The notes under the pieces are model-generated. The model ran no database searches and was not told the origin of the DNA. It saw only the letters and a list, made by a program, of their open reading frames with translations. The position numbers were made by a program, and so were the translations under genes. A DNA stretch of 64,000 nucleotides from Actinernus sp. WN-2022 (taxonomy: Eukaryota > Cnidaria > Anthozoa > Actiniaria > Actinernidae): contig JAOWCC010000446.1 in the NCBI GenBank assembly GCA_030867875.1, forward strand, positions 1-64,000. The letters run 5' to 3'. This document shows positions 24,901 to 39,829 of this stretch, one piece after another. Position 1 is the stretch's first letter. The number at the start of each line of letters is the position of its first letter.

Positions 24901-27200
24901 TCATTCCTGATTCATCATTCCTGATTCCTGATTCCTGATTCATCATTCCTGATTCCTGATTCATCATTCATGATTCCTGATTCATCATTCCTGATTCCTG
25001 ATTCATCATTCCTGATTCCTGATTCACCATTCCTGATTCCTGATTCATCATTCCTCTTTCCTGATTCATCATTCCTGATTCCTGATTCATCATTCCTGAT
25101 TCCTGATTCATCATTCCTCATTCCTGATTCATCAATCCTCATTCCTGATTCATCATTCCTGATTCCTGATTGATCACTCCTGATTCCTGATTCCTGATTC
25201 CTGATTCATCATTCCTAATTCCTGATTCATCATTGCTGATTCCTGATTCATCATTCATCATTCATCATTCCTGATTCCTGATTCACCATTCCTGATTCAT
25301 CATTCATCATTCCTGATTCATCATTCCTTATTCCTGATTCATCATTCCTGATTCCTGATTCCTGATTCATCATTCCTGATTCCTGATTCCTGATTCATCA
25401 TTCCTGATTCATTATTCCTGATTCATCATTCATCATTCCTGATTCATCATTCCTGATTCCTGATTCCTGATTCATCATTCCTGATTCATCATTCCTGATT
25501 CCTGATTCATCATTCATGATTCCTGATTCATCATTCCTGATTCCTGATTCATCATTCCTGATTCCTGATTCATCATTCCTCTTTCCTGATTCATCATTCC
25601 TGATTCCTGATTCATCATTCCTGATTCCTGATTCATCATTCCTCATTCCTGATTCATCAATCCTCATTCCTGATTCATCATTCCTGATTCCTGATTGATC
25701 ATTCCTCTTTCCTGATTGATCATTCCTCATTCCTGATTCATCATTCCTGATTCCTGATTCATCATTCCTCATTCCTGATTCATCAATCCTCATTCCTGAT
25801 TCATCATTCCTGATTCCTGATTGATCACTCCTGATTCCTGATTCCTGATTCCTGATTCATCATTCCTAATTCCTGATTCATCATTGCTGATTCCTGATTC
25901 ATCATTCATCATTCATCATTCCTGATTCCTGATTCACCATTCCTGATTCATCATTCATCATTCCTGATTCATCATTCCTTATTCCTGATTCATCATTCCT
26001 GATTCCTGATTCCTGATTCATCATTCCTGATTCCTGATTCCTGATTCATCATTCCTGATTCATTATTCCTGATTCATCATTCATCATTCCTGATTCATCA
26101 TTCCTGATTCCTGATTCCTGATTCATCATTCCTGATTCATCATTCCTGATTCCTGATTCATCATTCATGATTCCTGATTCATCATTCCTGATTCCTGATT
26201 CATCATTCCTGATTCCTGATTCATCATTCCTCTTTCCTGATTCATCATTCCTGATTCCTGATTCATCATTCCTGATTCCTGATTCATCATTCCTCATTCC
26301 TGATTCATCAATCCTCATTCCTGATTCATCATTCCTGATTCCTGATTGATCATTCCTCTTTCCTGATTGATCATTCCTCATTCCTGATTCATCATTCCTG
26401 ATTCCTGATTCATCATTCCTGATTCCTGATTGATCACTCCTGATTCCTGATTCCTGATTCCTGATTCATCATTCCTGATTCATCATTCCTGATTCCTGAT
26501 TCATCATTGCTGATTCCTGATTCATCATTCATCATTCATCATTCCTGATTCCTGATTCATCATTCCTGATTCATCATTCATCATTCCTGATTCATCATTG
26601 CTGATTCCTGATTCATCATTCCTGATTCATCATTCCTGATTCATCATTCATCATTCCTGATTCATCATTCATCATTCCTGATTCATCATTCCTTATTCCT
26701 GATTCATCATTCCTGATTCCTTATTCCTGATTCATCATTCCTGATTCCTGATTCATCATTCATCATTCCTGATTCGTCATTCATCATTCCTGATTCATCA
26801 TTCCTGATTCATCATTCCTGATTCCTGATTCCTGATTCATCATTCCTGATTCATCATTCCTGATTCATTATTCCTGATTCATCATTCATCATTCCTGATT
26901 CATCATTCCTGATTCCTGATTCCTGATTCATCATTCCTGATTCCTGATTCATCATTCATGATTCCTGATTCATCATTCCTGATTCCTGATTCATCATTCC
27001 TGATTCCTGATTCACCATTCCTGATTCCTGATTCATCATTCCTCTTTCCTGATTCATCATTCCTGATTCCTGATTCATCATTCCTTATTCCTGATTCATC
27101 ATTCCTCATTCCTGATTCATCAATCCTCATTCCTGATTCATCATTCCTGATTCCTGATTGAACATTCCTCTTTCCTGATTGATCATTCCTCATTCCTGAT
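18950..27200. repeat. Roughly 2-kb HOR array, four copies
   Basis: The CATGATT that opens the type I arm lies at 19214, 21204, 23527 and 25516. A second type I arm lies about 650 bp downstream of each (about 19,865, 21,853, 24,179, 26,167; 651, 649, 652, 651 bp). Unit lengths are 1,990, 2,323 and 1,989 bp. The cleanest pair, 24061 to 26049, is exactly 1,988 bp or 284 heptamers. The third unit is longer because the type II arm at 22,646 runs on for about 334 extra bases before the junction near 23,465. The first two units contain many one-base indels; the last is nearly clean. Confidence 0.85.
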
Positions 27201-29238
27201 TCATCATTCCTGATTCCTGATTCATCATTCCTGATTCCTGATTGATCACTCCTGATTCCTGATTCCTGATTCCTGATTCATCATTCCTGATTCCTGATTC
27301 ATCATTGCTGATTCCTGATTCATCATTCATCATTCATCATTCCTGATTCCTGATTCATCATTCCTGATTCATCATTCATCATTCCTGATTCATCATTGCT
27401 GATTCCTGATTCATCATTCCTGATTCATCATTCCTGATTCATCATTCCTGATTCATCATTCATCATTCCTGATTCATCATTCCTTATTCCTGATTCATCA
27501 TTCCTGATTCCTTATACCTGATTCATCATTCCTGATTCCTGATTCATCATTCATCATTCCTGATTCATCATTCATCATTCCTGATTCATCATTCCTTATT
27601 CCTGATTCATCATTCATCATTCCTGATTCATCATTGCTGATTCCTGATTCATCATTCCTGATTCATCATTCCTGATTCCTGATTCCTGATTCATCATTCC
27701 TGATTCATCATTCCTGATTCCTGATTCATCATTCATGATTCCTGATTCATCATTCCTGATTCCTGATTCATCATTCCTGATTCCTGATTCATCATTCCTC
27801 TTTCCTGATTGATCATTCCTCATTCCTGATTCATCATTCCTGATTCCTGATTCATCATTCCTGATTCCTGATTGATCACTCCTGATTCCTGATTCCTGAT
27901 TCCTGATTCATCATTCCTGATTCATCATTCCTGATTCCTGATTCATCATTGCTGATTCCTGATTCATCATTCATCATTCATCATTCCTGATTCCTGATTC
28001 ATCATTCCTGATTCATCATTCATCATTCCTGATTCATCATTGCTGATTCCTGATTCATCATTCCTGATTCATCATTCCTGATTCATCATTCATCATTCCT
28101 GATTCATCATTCATCATTCCTGATTCATCATTCCTTATTCCTGATTCATCATTCCTGATTCCTTATTCCTGATTCATCATTCCTGATTCCTGATTCATCA
28201 TTCCTCATTCCTGATTCGTCATTCATCATTCCTGATTCATCATTCCTGATTCATCATTCCTGATTCCTGATTCCTGATTCATCATTCCTGATTCATCATT
28301 CCTGATTCATTATTCCTGATTCATCATTCATCATTCCTGATTCATCATTCCTGATTCCTGATTCCTGATTCATCATTCCTGATTCCTGATTCATCATTCA
28401 TGATTCCTGATTCATCATTCCTGATTCCTGATTCATCATTCCTGATTCCTGATTCACCATTCCTGATTCCTGATTCATCATTCCTCTTTCCTGATTCATC
28501 ATTCCTGATTCCTGATTCATCATTCCTTATTCCTGATTCATCATTCCTCATTCCTGATTCATCAATCCTCATTCCTGATTCATCATTCCTGATTCCTGAT
28601 TGAACATTCCTCTTTCCTGATTGATCATTCCTCATTCCTGATTCATCATTCCTGATTCCTGATTCATCATTCCTGATTCCTGATTGATCACTCCTGATTC
28701 CTGATTCCTAATTCCTGATTCATCATTCCTGATTCCTGATTCATCATTGCTGATTCCTGATTCATCATTCATCATTCATCATTCCTGATTCCTGATTCAT
28801 CATTCCTGATTCATCATTCATCATTCCTGATTCATCATTGCTGATTCCTGATTCATCATTCCTGATTCATCATTCCTGATTCATCATTCCTGATTCATCA
28901 TTCATCATTCCTGATTCATCATTCCTTATTCCTGATTCATCATTCCTGATTCCTTATACCTGATTCATCATTCCTGATTCCTGATTCATCATTCATCATT
29001 CCTGATTCATCATTCATCATTCCTGATTCATCATTCCTTATTCCTGATTCATCATTCATCATTCCTGATTCATCATTGCTGATTCCTGATTCATCATTCC
29101 TGATTCATCATTCCTGATTCCTGATTCCTGATTCATCATTCCTGATTCATCATTCCTGATTCCTGATTCATCATTCATGATTCCTGATTCATCATTCCTG
29201 ATTCCTGATTCATCATTCCTGATTCCTGATTCATCATT
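26355..29238. repeat. 1,442-bp tandem duplication
   Basis: Two copies, about 26,355-27,796 and 27,797-29,238. Matching landmarks are GATCACT (26,432 and 27,874), the type II cassette (26903 and 28345) and CATGATT (27,735 and 29,177), all 1,442 bp apart, which is 206 heptamers. Differences include CCTCATT at about 28,203 where copy 1 has Q, and CCTAATT at about 28,708. Confidence 0.85.
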
Positions 29239-30601
29239 CCTGATTCATGATTCAACATTCCTGATTCCTGATTCATCAATCCTCTTTCATGATTCATCAT
29301 TCCTGATTCCTGATTCATCATTCCTGATTCCTGATTCATCATTCCTGATTCCTGATTCCTGATTCATCATTCCTGATTCATCATTCCTGATTCATCATTC
29401 ATCATTCCTGATTCATCATTCCTTATTCCTGATTCATCATTCATCATTCCTGATTCATCATTGCTGATTCCTGATTCGTCATTCATCATTCCTGATTCAT
29501 CATTCCTGATTCATCATTCCTGATTCCTGATTCCTGATTCATCATTCCTGATTCATCATTCCTGATTCCTGATTCATCATTCCTGATTCCTGATTCACCA
29601 TTCCTGATTCCTGATTCATCATTCCTCTTTCCTGATTCATCATTCCTGATTCCTGATTCATCATTCCTGATTCCTGATTCATCATTCCTCATTCCTGGTT
29701 CATCAATCCTCATTCCTGATTCATCATTCCTCATTCCTGATTGAACATTCCTCTTTCCTGATTGATCATTCCTCATTCCTGATTCATCATTCCTGATTCC
29801 TGATTCATCATTCCTGATTCCTGATTGATCACTCCTGATTCCTGATTCCTGATTCCTGATTCATCATTCCTGATTCCTGATTCATCATTGCTGATTCCTG
29901 ATTCATCATTCATCATTCATCATTCCTGATTCCTGATTCATCATTCCTGATTCATCATTCATCATTCCTGATTCATCATTGCTGATTCCTGATTCATCAT
30001 TCCTGATTCATCATTCCTGATTCATCATTCCTGATTCATCATTCATCATTCCTGATTCATCATTCCTTATTCCTGATTCATCATTCCTGATTCCTTATAC
30101 CTGATTCATCATTCCTGATTCCTGATTCATCATTCATCATTCCTGATTCATCATTCATCATTCCTGATTCATCATTCCTTATTCCTGATTCATCATTCAT
30201 CATTCCTGATTCATCATTGCTGATTCCTGATTCATCATTCCTGATTCATCATTCCTGATTCATCATTCCTGATTCATCATTCATCATTCCTGATTCATCA
30301 TTCCTGATTCCTGATTCATCATTCCTGATTCCTGATTCCTGATTCATCATTCCTGATTCATTATTCCTGATTCATCATTCATCATTCCTGATTCATCATT
30401 CCTGATTCATCATTCCTGATTCCTGATTCCTGATTCATCATTCCTGATTCATCATTCCTGATTCATCATTCATCATTCATCATTCCTGATTCCTGATTCA
30501 TCATTCCTGATTCATCATTCATCATTCCTGATTCATCATTCCTGATTCCTGATTCATCATTGCTGATTTCTGATTCATCATTCATCATACCTGATTCCTG
30601 A
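29239..30601. repeat. Satellite segment with CATGATT/CCTCTTT tract and type II sub-form
   Basis: It contains GAACATT-like and CCTCTTT-CATGATT landmarks near 29,250-29,300, then the type II sub-form at 29486-29776. That sub-form recurs at 40,411, 44,107, 45,408 and 56,923. This copy has a private change, CCTGGTT, near 29,696. The rest is P/Q tract with GCTGATT, TTATACC and CCTTATT. No gene or unique sequence is seen. Confidence 0.7.
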
Positions 30602-31847
30602 TTCATCATTCCTGATTCATCATTCATCATTCCTGATTCCTGATTCATCATTCCTGATTCATCATTCATCATTCCTGATTCATCATTCCTGAATCATCAT
30701 TCCTGATTCCTGATTCATCATTCCTGATTCCTGATTCATCACTCCTGATTCCTGATTGATCACTCCTGATTCCTGATTCCTGATTCCTGATTCATCATTC
30801 CTGATTCATCATTCCTGATTCCTGATTCATCATTGCTGATTCCTGATTCATCATTCATCATTCCTGATTCCTGATTCATCATTCCTGATTCATCATTGCT
30901 GATTCCTGATTCATCATTGCTGATTCCTGATTCATCATTCCTGATTCATCATTCCTGATTCATCATTCCTGATTCATCATTCATCATTCCTGATTCATCA
31001 TTCCTTATTCCTGATTCATCATTCCTGATTCCTTTTTCCTGATTCATCATTCCTGATTCCTGATTCATCATTCATCATTCCTGATTCGTCATTCATCATT
31101 CCTGATTCATCATTCCTGATTCCTGATTCCTGATTCATCATTCCTGATTCATCATTCCTGATTCATCATTCCTTATTCCTGATTCATCATTCCTGATTCC
31201 TGATTCCTGATTCATCATTCCTGATTCATCATTCCTGATTCATCATTCATCATTCCTGATTCCTGATTCATCATTCCTGATTCATCATTCATCATTCCTG
31301 ATTCATCATTCCTGAATCATCATTCCTGATTCCTGATTCATCATTCCTGATTCCTGATTCATCATTCCTGATTCCTGATTGATCACTCCTGATTCCTGAT
31401 TCCTGATTCCTGATTCATCATTCCTGATTCATCATTCCTGATTCCTGATTCATCATTGCTGATTCCTGATTCATCATTCATCATTCCTGATTCCTGATTC
31501 ATCATTCCTGATTCATCATTGCTGATTCCTGATTCATCATTGCTGATTCCTGATTCATCATTCCTGATTCATCATTCCTGATTCATCATTCCTGATTCAT
31601 CATTCATCATTCCTGATTCATCATTCCTTATTCCTGATTCATCATTCCTGATTCCTTTTTCCTGATTCATCATTCCTGATTCCTGATTCATCATTCATCA
31701 TTCCTGATTCGTCATTCATCATTCCTGATTCATCATTCCTGATTCCTGATTCCTGATTCATCATTCCTGATTCATCATTCCTGATTCATCATTCCTTATT
31801 CCTGATTCATCATTCCTGATTCCTGATTCCTGATTCATCATTCCTGA
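30602..31847. repeat. 623-bp tandem duplication
   Basis: Copies are about 30,602-31,224 and 31,225-31,847. CCTGAATC lies at 30,691 and 31,314, and the rare CCTTTTTCC at 31,031 and 31,654, both 623 bp apart (89 heptamers). CCTTTTTCC also occurs near 37,793, 42,349, 47,344 and 58,859. The relatives near 41.9-42.7 kb and 46.9-47.7 kb have this segment once, so the duplication is private to this place in the window. Confidence 0.85.
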
Positions 31848-34800
31848 TTCCTGATTCCTGATTCATCATTCCTGATTCATTATTCCTGATTCATCATTCA
31901 TCATTCCTGATTCATCATTCCTGATTCCTGATTCCTGATTCATCATTCCTGATTCATCATTCCTGATTCCTGATTCATCATTCATGATTCCTGATACATC
32001 ATTCCTGATTCCTTATTCATCATTCCTGATTCCTGATTCATCATTCCTGATTCATGATTCAACATTCCTGATTCCTGATTCATCAATCCCCTTTCATGAT
32101 TCATCATTCCTGATTCCTGATTCATCATTCCTGATTCCTGATTCATCATTGCTGATTCCTGATTCCTGATTCATCATTCATCATTCATCATTCCTGATTC
32201 CTGATTCCTGATTCATCATTCCTGATTCATCATTCATCATTCCTGATTCATCAATCCTCATTCCTGATTCATCATTCCTGATTCCTGATTGAACATTCCT
32301 CTTTCCTGATTGATCATTCCTCATTCCTGATTCATCATTCCTGATTCCTGATTCATCATTCCTGATTCCTGATTGATCACTCCTGATTCCTGATTCCTGA
32401 TTCCTGATTCATCATTCCTGATTCCTGATTCATCATTGCTGATTCCTGATTCATCATTCATCATTCATCATTCCTGATTCCTGATTCATCATTCCTGATT
32501 CATCATTCATCATTCCTGATTCATCATTGCTGATTCCTGATTCATCATTCCTGATTCATCATTCCTGATTCATCATTCCTGATTCATCATTCATCATTCC
32601 TGATTCATCATTCCTTATTCCTGATTCATCATTCCTCTTTCCTGATTCATCATTCCTGATTCCTGATTCATCATTCCTGATTCCTGATTCATCATTCCTC
32701 ATTCCTGATTCATCAATCCTCATTCCTGATTCATCATTCCTGATTCCTGATTGATCATTCCTCTTTCCTGATTGATCATTCCTCATTCCTGATTCATCAT
32801 TCCTGATTCTTGATTCATCATTCCTGATTCCTGATTGATCATTCCTCTTTCCTGATTGATCATTCCTCATTCCTGATTCATCATTCCTGATTCCTGATTC
32901 ATCATTGCTGATTCCTGATTCATCATTCATCATTCCTGATTCCTGATTCATCATTCCTGATTCATCATTCATCATTCCTGATTCATCATTGCTGATTCCT
33001 GATTCATCATTCCTGATTCATCATTCCTGATTCATCATTCATCATTCCTGATTCATCATTCATCATTCCTGATTCATCATTCCTTATTCCTGATTCCTGA
33101 TTCATCATTCCTGATTCCTGATTCCTGATTCATCATTCATCATTCCTGATTCGTCATTCATCATTCCTGATTCATCATTCCTGATTCCTGATTCATCATT
33201 CCTGATTCCTGATTCCTGATTCATCATTCCTGATTCATTATTCCTGATTCCTGATTCCTGATTCATCATTCATCATTCCTGATTCGTCATTCATCATTCC
33301 TGATTCATCATTCCTGATTCCTGATTCATCATTCCTGATTCCTGATTCCTGATTCATCATTCCTGATTCATTATTCCTGATTCCTGATTCATCATTCCTG
33401 ATTCCTGATTCCTGATTCATCATTCCTGATTCCTGATTCCTGATTCATCATTCCTGATTCATTATTCCTGATTCATCATTTCTGATTCCTGATTCATCAT
33501 TCCTGATTCCTGATTCACCATTCCTGATTCCTGATTCATCATTCCTCTTTCCTGATTCATCATTCCTGATTCCTGATTCATCATTCCTGATTCCTGATTC
33601 ATCATTCCTCATTCCTGATTCATCAATCCTCATTCCTGATTCATCATTCCTGATTCCTGATTGATCACTCCTGATTCCTGATTCCTGATTCCTGATTGAT
33701 CATTCCTGATTTATCATTCCTGATTCCTGATTCATCATTGCTGATTCCTGATTCATCATTCATCATTCCTGATTCCTGATTCATCATTCCTGATTCATCA
33801 TTCATCATTCCTGATTCATCATTTCTGATTCCTGATTCATCATTCCTGATTCATCATTCCTTATTCCTGATTCATCATTCCTGATTCCTTATACCTGATT
33901 CATCATTCCTGATTCCTGATTCATCATTCATCATTCCTTATTCGTCATTCATCATTCCTGATTCATCATTCCTGATTCCTGATTCCTGATTCACCATTCC
34001 TGATTCATCATTCATCATTCCTGATTCATCATTCCTTATTCCTGATTCATCATTCCTGATTCCTGATTCCTGATTCATCATTCCTGATTCCTGATTCCTG
34101 ATTCATCATTCCTGATTCATTATTCCTGATTCATCATTCATCATTCCTGATTCATCATTCCTGATTCCTGATTCCTGATTCATCATTCCTGATTCATCAT
34201 TCCTGATTCCTGATTCATCATTCATGATTCCTGATTGATCATTCCTCTTTCCTGATTGATCATTCCTCATTCCTGATTCATCATTCCTGATTCCTGATTC
34301 ATCATTGCTGATTCCTGATTCATCATTCATCATTCCTGATTCCTGATTCATCATTCCTGATTCATCATTCATCATTCCTGATTCATCATTGCTGATTCCT
34401 GATTCATCATTCCTGATTCATCATTCCTGATTCATCATTCATCATTCCTGATTCATCATTCATCATTCCTGATTCATCATTCCTTATTCCAGATTCCTGA
34501 TTCATCATTCCTGATTCCTGATTCATCATTCATCATTCCTGATTCGTCATTCATCATTCCTGATTCATCATTCCTGATTCCTGATTCCTGATTCATCATT
34601 CCTGATTCCTGATTCCTGATTCATCATTCCTGATTCCTGATTCCTGATTCATCATTCCTGATTCATTATTCCTGATTCCTGATTCATCATTCCTGATTCC
34701 TGATTCCTGATTTATCATTCCTGATTCCTGATTCCTGATTCATCATTCCTGATTCATTATTCCTGATTCATCATTCCTGATTCCTGATTCATCATTCCTG

Positions 34801-37190
34801 ATTCCTGATTCACCATTCCTGATTCCTGATTCATCATTCCTCTTTCCTGATTCATCATTCCTGATTCCTGATTCATCATTCCTGATTCCTGATTCATCAT
34901 TCATCATTCCTGATTCGTCATTCATCATTCCTGATTCATCATTCCTGATTCCTGATTCCTGATTCACCATTCCTGATTCATCATTCATCATTCCTGATTC
35001 ATCATTCCTTATTCCTGATTCATCATTCCTGATTCCTGATTCCTGATTCATCATTCCTGATTCCTGATTCCTGATTCATCATTCCTCATTCATTATTCCT
35101 GATTCATCATTCATCATTCCTGATTCATCATTCCTGATTCCTGATTCCTGATTCATCATTCCTGATTCATCATTCCTGATTCCTGATTCATCATTCATGA
35201 TTCCTGATTCATCATTCCTGATTCCTGATTCATCATTCCTGATTCCTGATTCATCATTCCTCTTTCCTGATTCATCATTCCTGATTCCTGATTCATCATT
35301 CCTGATTCCTGATTCATCATTCCTCATTCCTGATTCATCAATCCTCATTCCTGATTCATCATTCCTGATTCCTGATTGATCATTCCTCTTTCCTGATTGA
35401 TCATTCCTCATTCCTGATTCATCATTCCTGATTCCTGATTCATCATTCCTGATTCCTGATTGATCACTCCTGATTCCTGATTCCTGATTCCTGATTCATC
35501 ATTCCTGATTCATCATTCCTGATTCCTGATTCATCATTGCTGATTCCTGATTCATCATTCATCATTCATCATTCCTGATTCCTGATTCATCATTCCTGAT
35601 TCATCATTCATCATTCCTGATTCATCATTGCTGATTCCTGATTCATCATTCCTGATTCATCATTCCTGATTCATCATTCATCATTCCTGATTCATCATTC
35701 ATCATTCCTGATTCATCATTCATCATTCCTGATTCATCATTCCTTATTCCTGATTCATCATTCCTGATTCCTTATTCCTGATTCATCATTCCTGATTCCT
35801 GATTCATCATTCATCATTCCTGATTCGTCATTCATCATTCCTGATTCATCATTCCTGATTCATCATTCCTGATTCCTGATTCCTGATTCATCATTCCTGA
35901 TTCATCATTCCTGATTCATTATTCCTGATTCATCATTCCTCATTCCTGATTCATCATTCCTGATTCCTGATTCCTGATTCATCATTCCTGATTCCTGATT
36001 CATCATTCATGATTCCTGATTCATCATTCCTGATTCCTGATTCATCATTCCTGATTCCTGATTCACCATTCCTGATTCCTGATTCATCATTCCTCTTTCC
36101 TGATTCATCATTCCTGATTCCTGATTCATCATTCCTGATTCCTGATTCATCATTCCTCATTCCTGATTCATCAATCCTCATTCCTGATTCATCATTCCTG
36201 ATTCCTGATTGAACATTCCTCTTTCCTGATTGATCATTCCTCATTCCTGATTCATCATTCCTGATTCCTGATTCATCATTCCTGATTCCTGATTGATCAC
36301 TCCTGATTCCTGATTCCTGATTCCTGATTCATCATTCCTGATTCCTGATTCATCATTGCTGATTCCTGATTCATCATTCATCATTCATCATTCCTGATTC
36401 CTGATTCATCATTCCTGATTCATCATTCATCATTCCTGATTCATCATTGCTGATTCCTGATTCATCATTCCTGATTCATCATTCCTGATTCATCATTCCT
36501 GATTCATCATTCATCATTCCTGATTCATCATTCCTTATTCCTGATTCATCATTCCTGATTCCTTATACCTGATTCATCATTCCTGATTCCTGATTCATCA
36601 TTCATCATTCCTGATTCATCATTCATCATTCCTGATTCATCATTCCTTATTCCTGATTCATCATTCCTGATTCCTGATTCCTGATTCATCATTCCTGATT
36701 CCTGATTCCTGATTCATCATTCCTGATTCATTATTCCTGATTCATCATTCATCATTCCTGATTCATCATTCCTGATTCCTGATTCCTGATTCATCATTCC
36801 TGATTCATCATTCCTGATTCCTGATTCATCATTCATGATTCCTGATTCATCATTCCTGATTCCTGATTCATCATTCCTGATTCCTGATTCATCATTCCTG
36901 ATTCATGATTCAACATTCCTGATTCCTGATTCATCAATCCTCTTTCATGATTCATCATTCCTGATTCCTGATTCATCATTCCTGATTCCTGATTCATCAT
37001 TCCTGATTCCTGATTCCTGATTCATCATTCCTGATTCATCATTCCTGATTCATCATTCATCATTCCTGATTCATCATTCCTGATTCCTGATTCATCATTC
37101 ATCATTCCTGATTCATCATTCATCATTCCTGATTCGTCATTCATCATTCCTGATTCATCATTCCTGATTCATCATTCCTGATTCCTGATT
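31300..37190. repeat. HOR block D, copy 2
   Basis: Collinear with about 46,990-52,850: landmarks at 31984, 32559, 33238, 33448, 34106 and 34743 recur exactly 15,691 bp to the right. From 35079 on the offset is 16,006 because this copy lacks 315 bp near 34,890. Private unit CTTGATT is at 32,809. Similarity to the 52-kb copy ends near 36,850, where this copy enters the CAACATT/CCTCTTT/CATGATT tract. Confidence 0.85.
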
Positions 37191-39660
37191 CCTGATTCAT
37201 CATTCCTGATTCATCATTCCTGATTCATCATTCATCATTCATCATTCCTGATTCCTGATTCATCATTCCTGATTCATCATTCATCATTCCTGATTCATCA
37301 TTCCTGATTCCTGATTCATCATTGCTGATTTCTGATTCATCATTCATCATACCTGATTCCTGATTCATCATTCCTGATTCATCATTCATCATTCCTGATT
37401 CCTGATTCATCATTCCTGATTCATCATTCATCATTCCTGATTCATCATTCCTGAATCATCATTCCTGATTCCTGATTCATCATTCCTGATTCCTGATTCA
37501 TCATTCCTGATTCCTGATTGATCACTCCTGATTCCTGATTCCTGATTCCTGATTCATCATTCCTGATTCCTGATTCATGATTGCTGATTCCTGATTCATC
37601 ATTCATCATTCCTGATTCCTGATTCATCATTCCTGATTCATCATTGCTGATTCCTGATTCATCATTGCTGATTCCTGATTCATCATTCCTGATTCATCAT
37701 TCCTGATTCATCATTCCTGATTCATCATTCCTGATTCATCATTCATCATTCCTGATTCATCATTCCTTATTCCTGATTCATCATTCCTGATTCCTTTTTC
37801 CTGATTCATCATTCCTGATTCCTGATTCATCATTCATCATTCCTGATTCGTCATTCATCATTCCTGATTCATCATTCCTGATTCCTGATTCCTGATTCAT
37901 CATTCCTGATTCATCATTCCTGATTCATCATTCCTTATTCCTGATTCATCATTCCTGATTCCTGATTCCTGATTCATCATTCCTGATTCCTGATTCCTGA
38001 TTCATCATTCCTGATTCATTATTCCTGATTCATCATTCATCATTCCTGATTCATCATTCCTGATTCCTGATTCCTGATTCATCATTCCTGATTCATCATT
38101 CCTGATTCCTGATTCATCATTCATGATTCCTGATACATCATTCCTGATTCCTGATTCATCATTCCTGATTCCTGATTCATCATTCCTGATTCATGATTCC
38201 TGATTCCTGATTCATCATTCCTGATTCCTGATTCATCATTGCTGATTCCTGATTCATCATTCATCATTCATCATTCCTGATTCCTGATTCATCATTCCTG
38301 ATTCATCATTCATCATTCCTGATTCATCATTGCTGATTCCTGATTCATCATTCCTGATTCATCATTCCTGATTCATCATTCCTGATTCATCATTCATCAT
38401 TCCTGATTCATCATTCCTTATTCCTGATTCATCATTCCTGATTCCTTATACCTGATTCATCATTCCTGATTCCTGATTCATCATTCATCATTCCTGATTC
38501 ATCATTCATCATTCCTGATTCATCATTCCTTATTCCTGATTCATCATTCCTGATTCCTGATTCCTGATTCATCATTCCTGATTCCTGATTCCTGATTCAT
38601 CATTCCTGATTCATTATTCCTGATTCATCATTCATCATTCCTGATTCATCATTCCTGATTCCTGATTCCTGATTCATCATTCCTGATTCATCATTCCTGA
38701 TTCCTGATTCATCATTCATGATTCCTGATTCATCATTCCTGATTCCTGATTCATCATTCCTGATTCCTGATTCATCATTCCTGATTCATGATTCAACATT
38801 CCTGATTCCTGATTCATCAATCCTCTTTCATGATTCATCATTCCTGATTCCTGATTCATCATTCCTGATTCCTGATTCATCATTCCTGATTCCTGATTCC
38901 TGATTCATCATTCTGATTCATCATTCATCATTCCTGATTCATCATTCCTGATTCCTGATTCATCATTCATCATTCCTGATTCATCATTCATCATTCCTGA
39001 TTCGTCATTCATCATTCCTGATTCATCATTCCTGATTCATCATTCCTGATTCCTGATTCCTGATTCATCATTCCTGATTCATCATTCCTGATTCATCATT
39101 CATCATTCATCATTCCTGATTCCTGATTCATCATTCCTGATTCATCATTCATCATTCCTGATTCATCATTCCTGATTCCTGATTCATCATTGCTGATTTC
39201 TGATTCATCATTCATCATACCTGATTCCTGATTCATCATTCCTGATTCATCATTCATCATTCCTGATTCCTGATTCATCATTCCTGATTCATCATTCATC
39301 ATTCCTGATTCATCATTCCTGAATCATCATTCCTGATTCCTGATTCATCATTCCTGATTCCTGATTCATCATTCCTGATTCCTGATTGATCACTCCTGAT
39401 TCCTGATTCCTGATTCCTGATTCATCATTCCTGATTCATCATTCCTGATTCCTGATTCATCATTGCTGATTCCTGATTCATCATTCATCATTCCTGATTC
39501 TGATTCATCATTCCAGATTCATCATTGCTGATTCCTGATTCATCATTGCTGATTCCTGATTCATCATTCCTGATTCATCATTCCTGATTCATCATTCCTG
39601 ATTCATCATTCATCATTCCTGATTCATCATTCCTTATTCCTGATTCATCATTCCTGATTC
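36310..39660. repeat. 1,883-bp tandem duplication (second copy partial)
   Basis: Copy 1 is about 36,310-38,192 and copy 2 about 38,193-39,660. GCTGATT at 36,358 recurs at 38,241 and CATGATT at 36,835 recurs at 38,718, both 1,883 bp apart (269 heptamers). After 38,900 the offset falls to 1,868 because of one missing base (near 38,911) and two missing heptamers. Copies part where the first has CCTTTTTCC (37,793) and the second TTATACC. Confidence 0.8.
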
Positions 39661-39829
39661 CTTATACCTGATTCATCATTCCTGATTCCTGATTCATCGT
39701 TCATCATTCCTGATTCATCATTCATCATTCCTGATTCATCATTCCTTATTCCTGATTCATCATTCATCATTCCTGATTCATCATTCATCATTCATCATTC
39801 CTGATTCCTGATTCATCATTCCTGATTCA

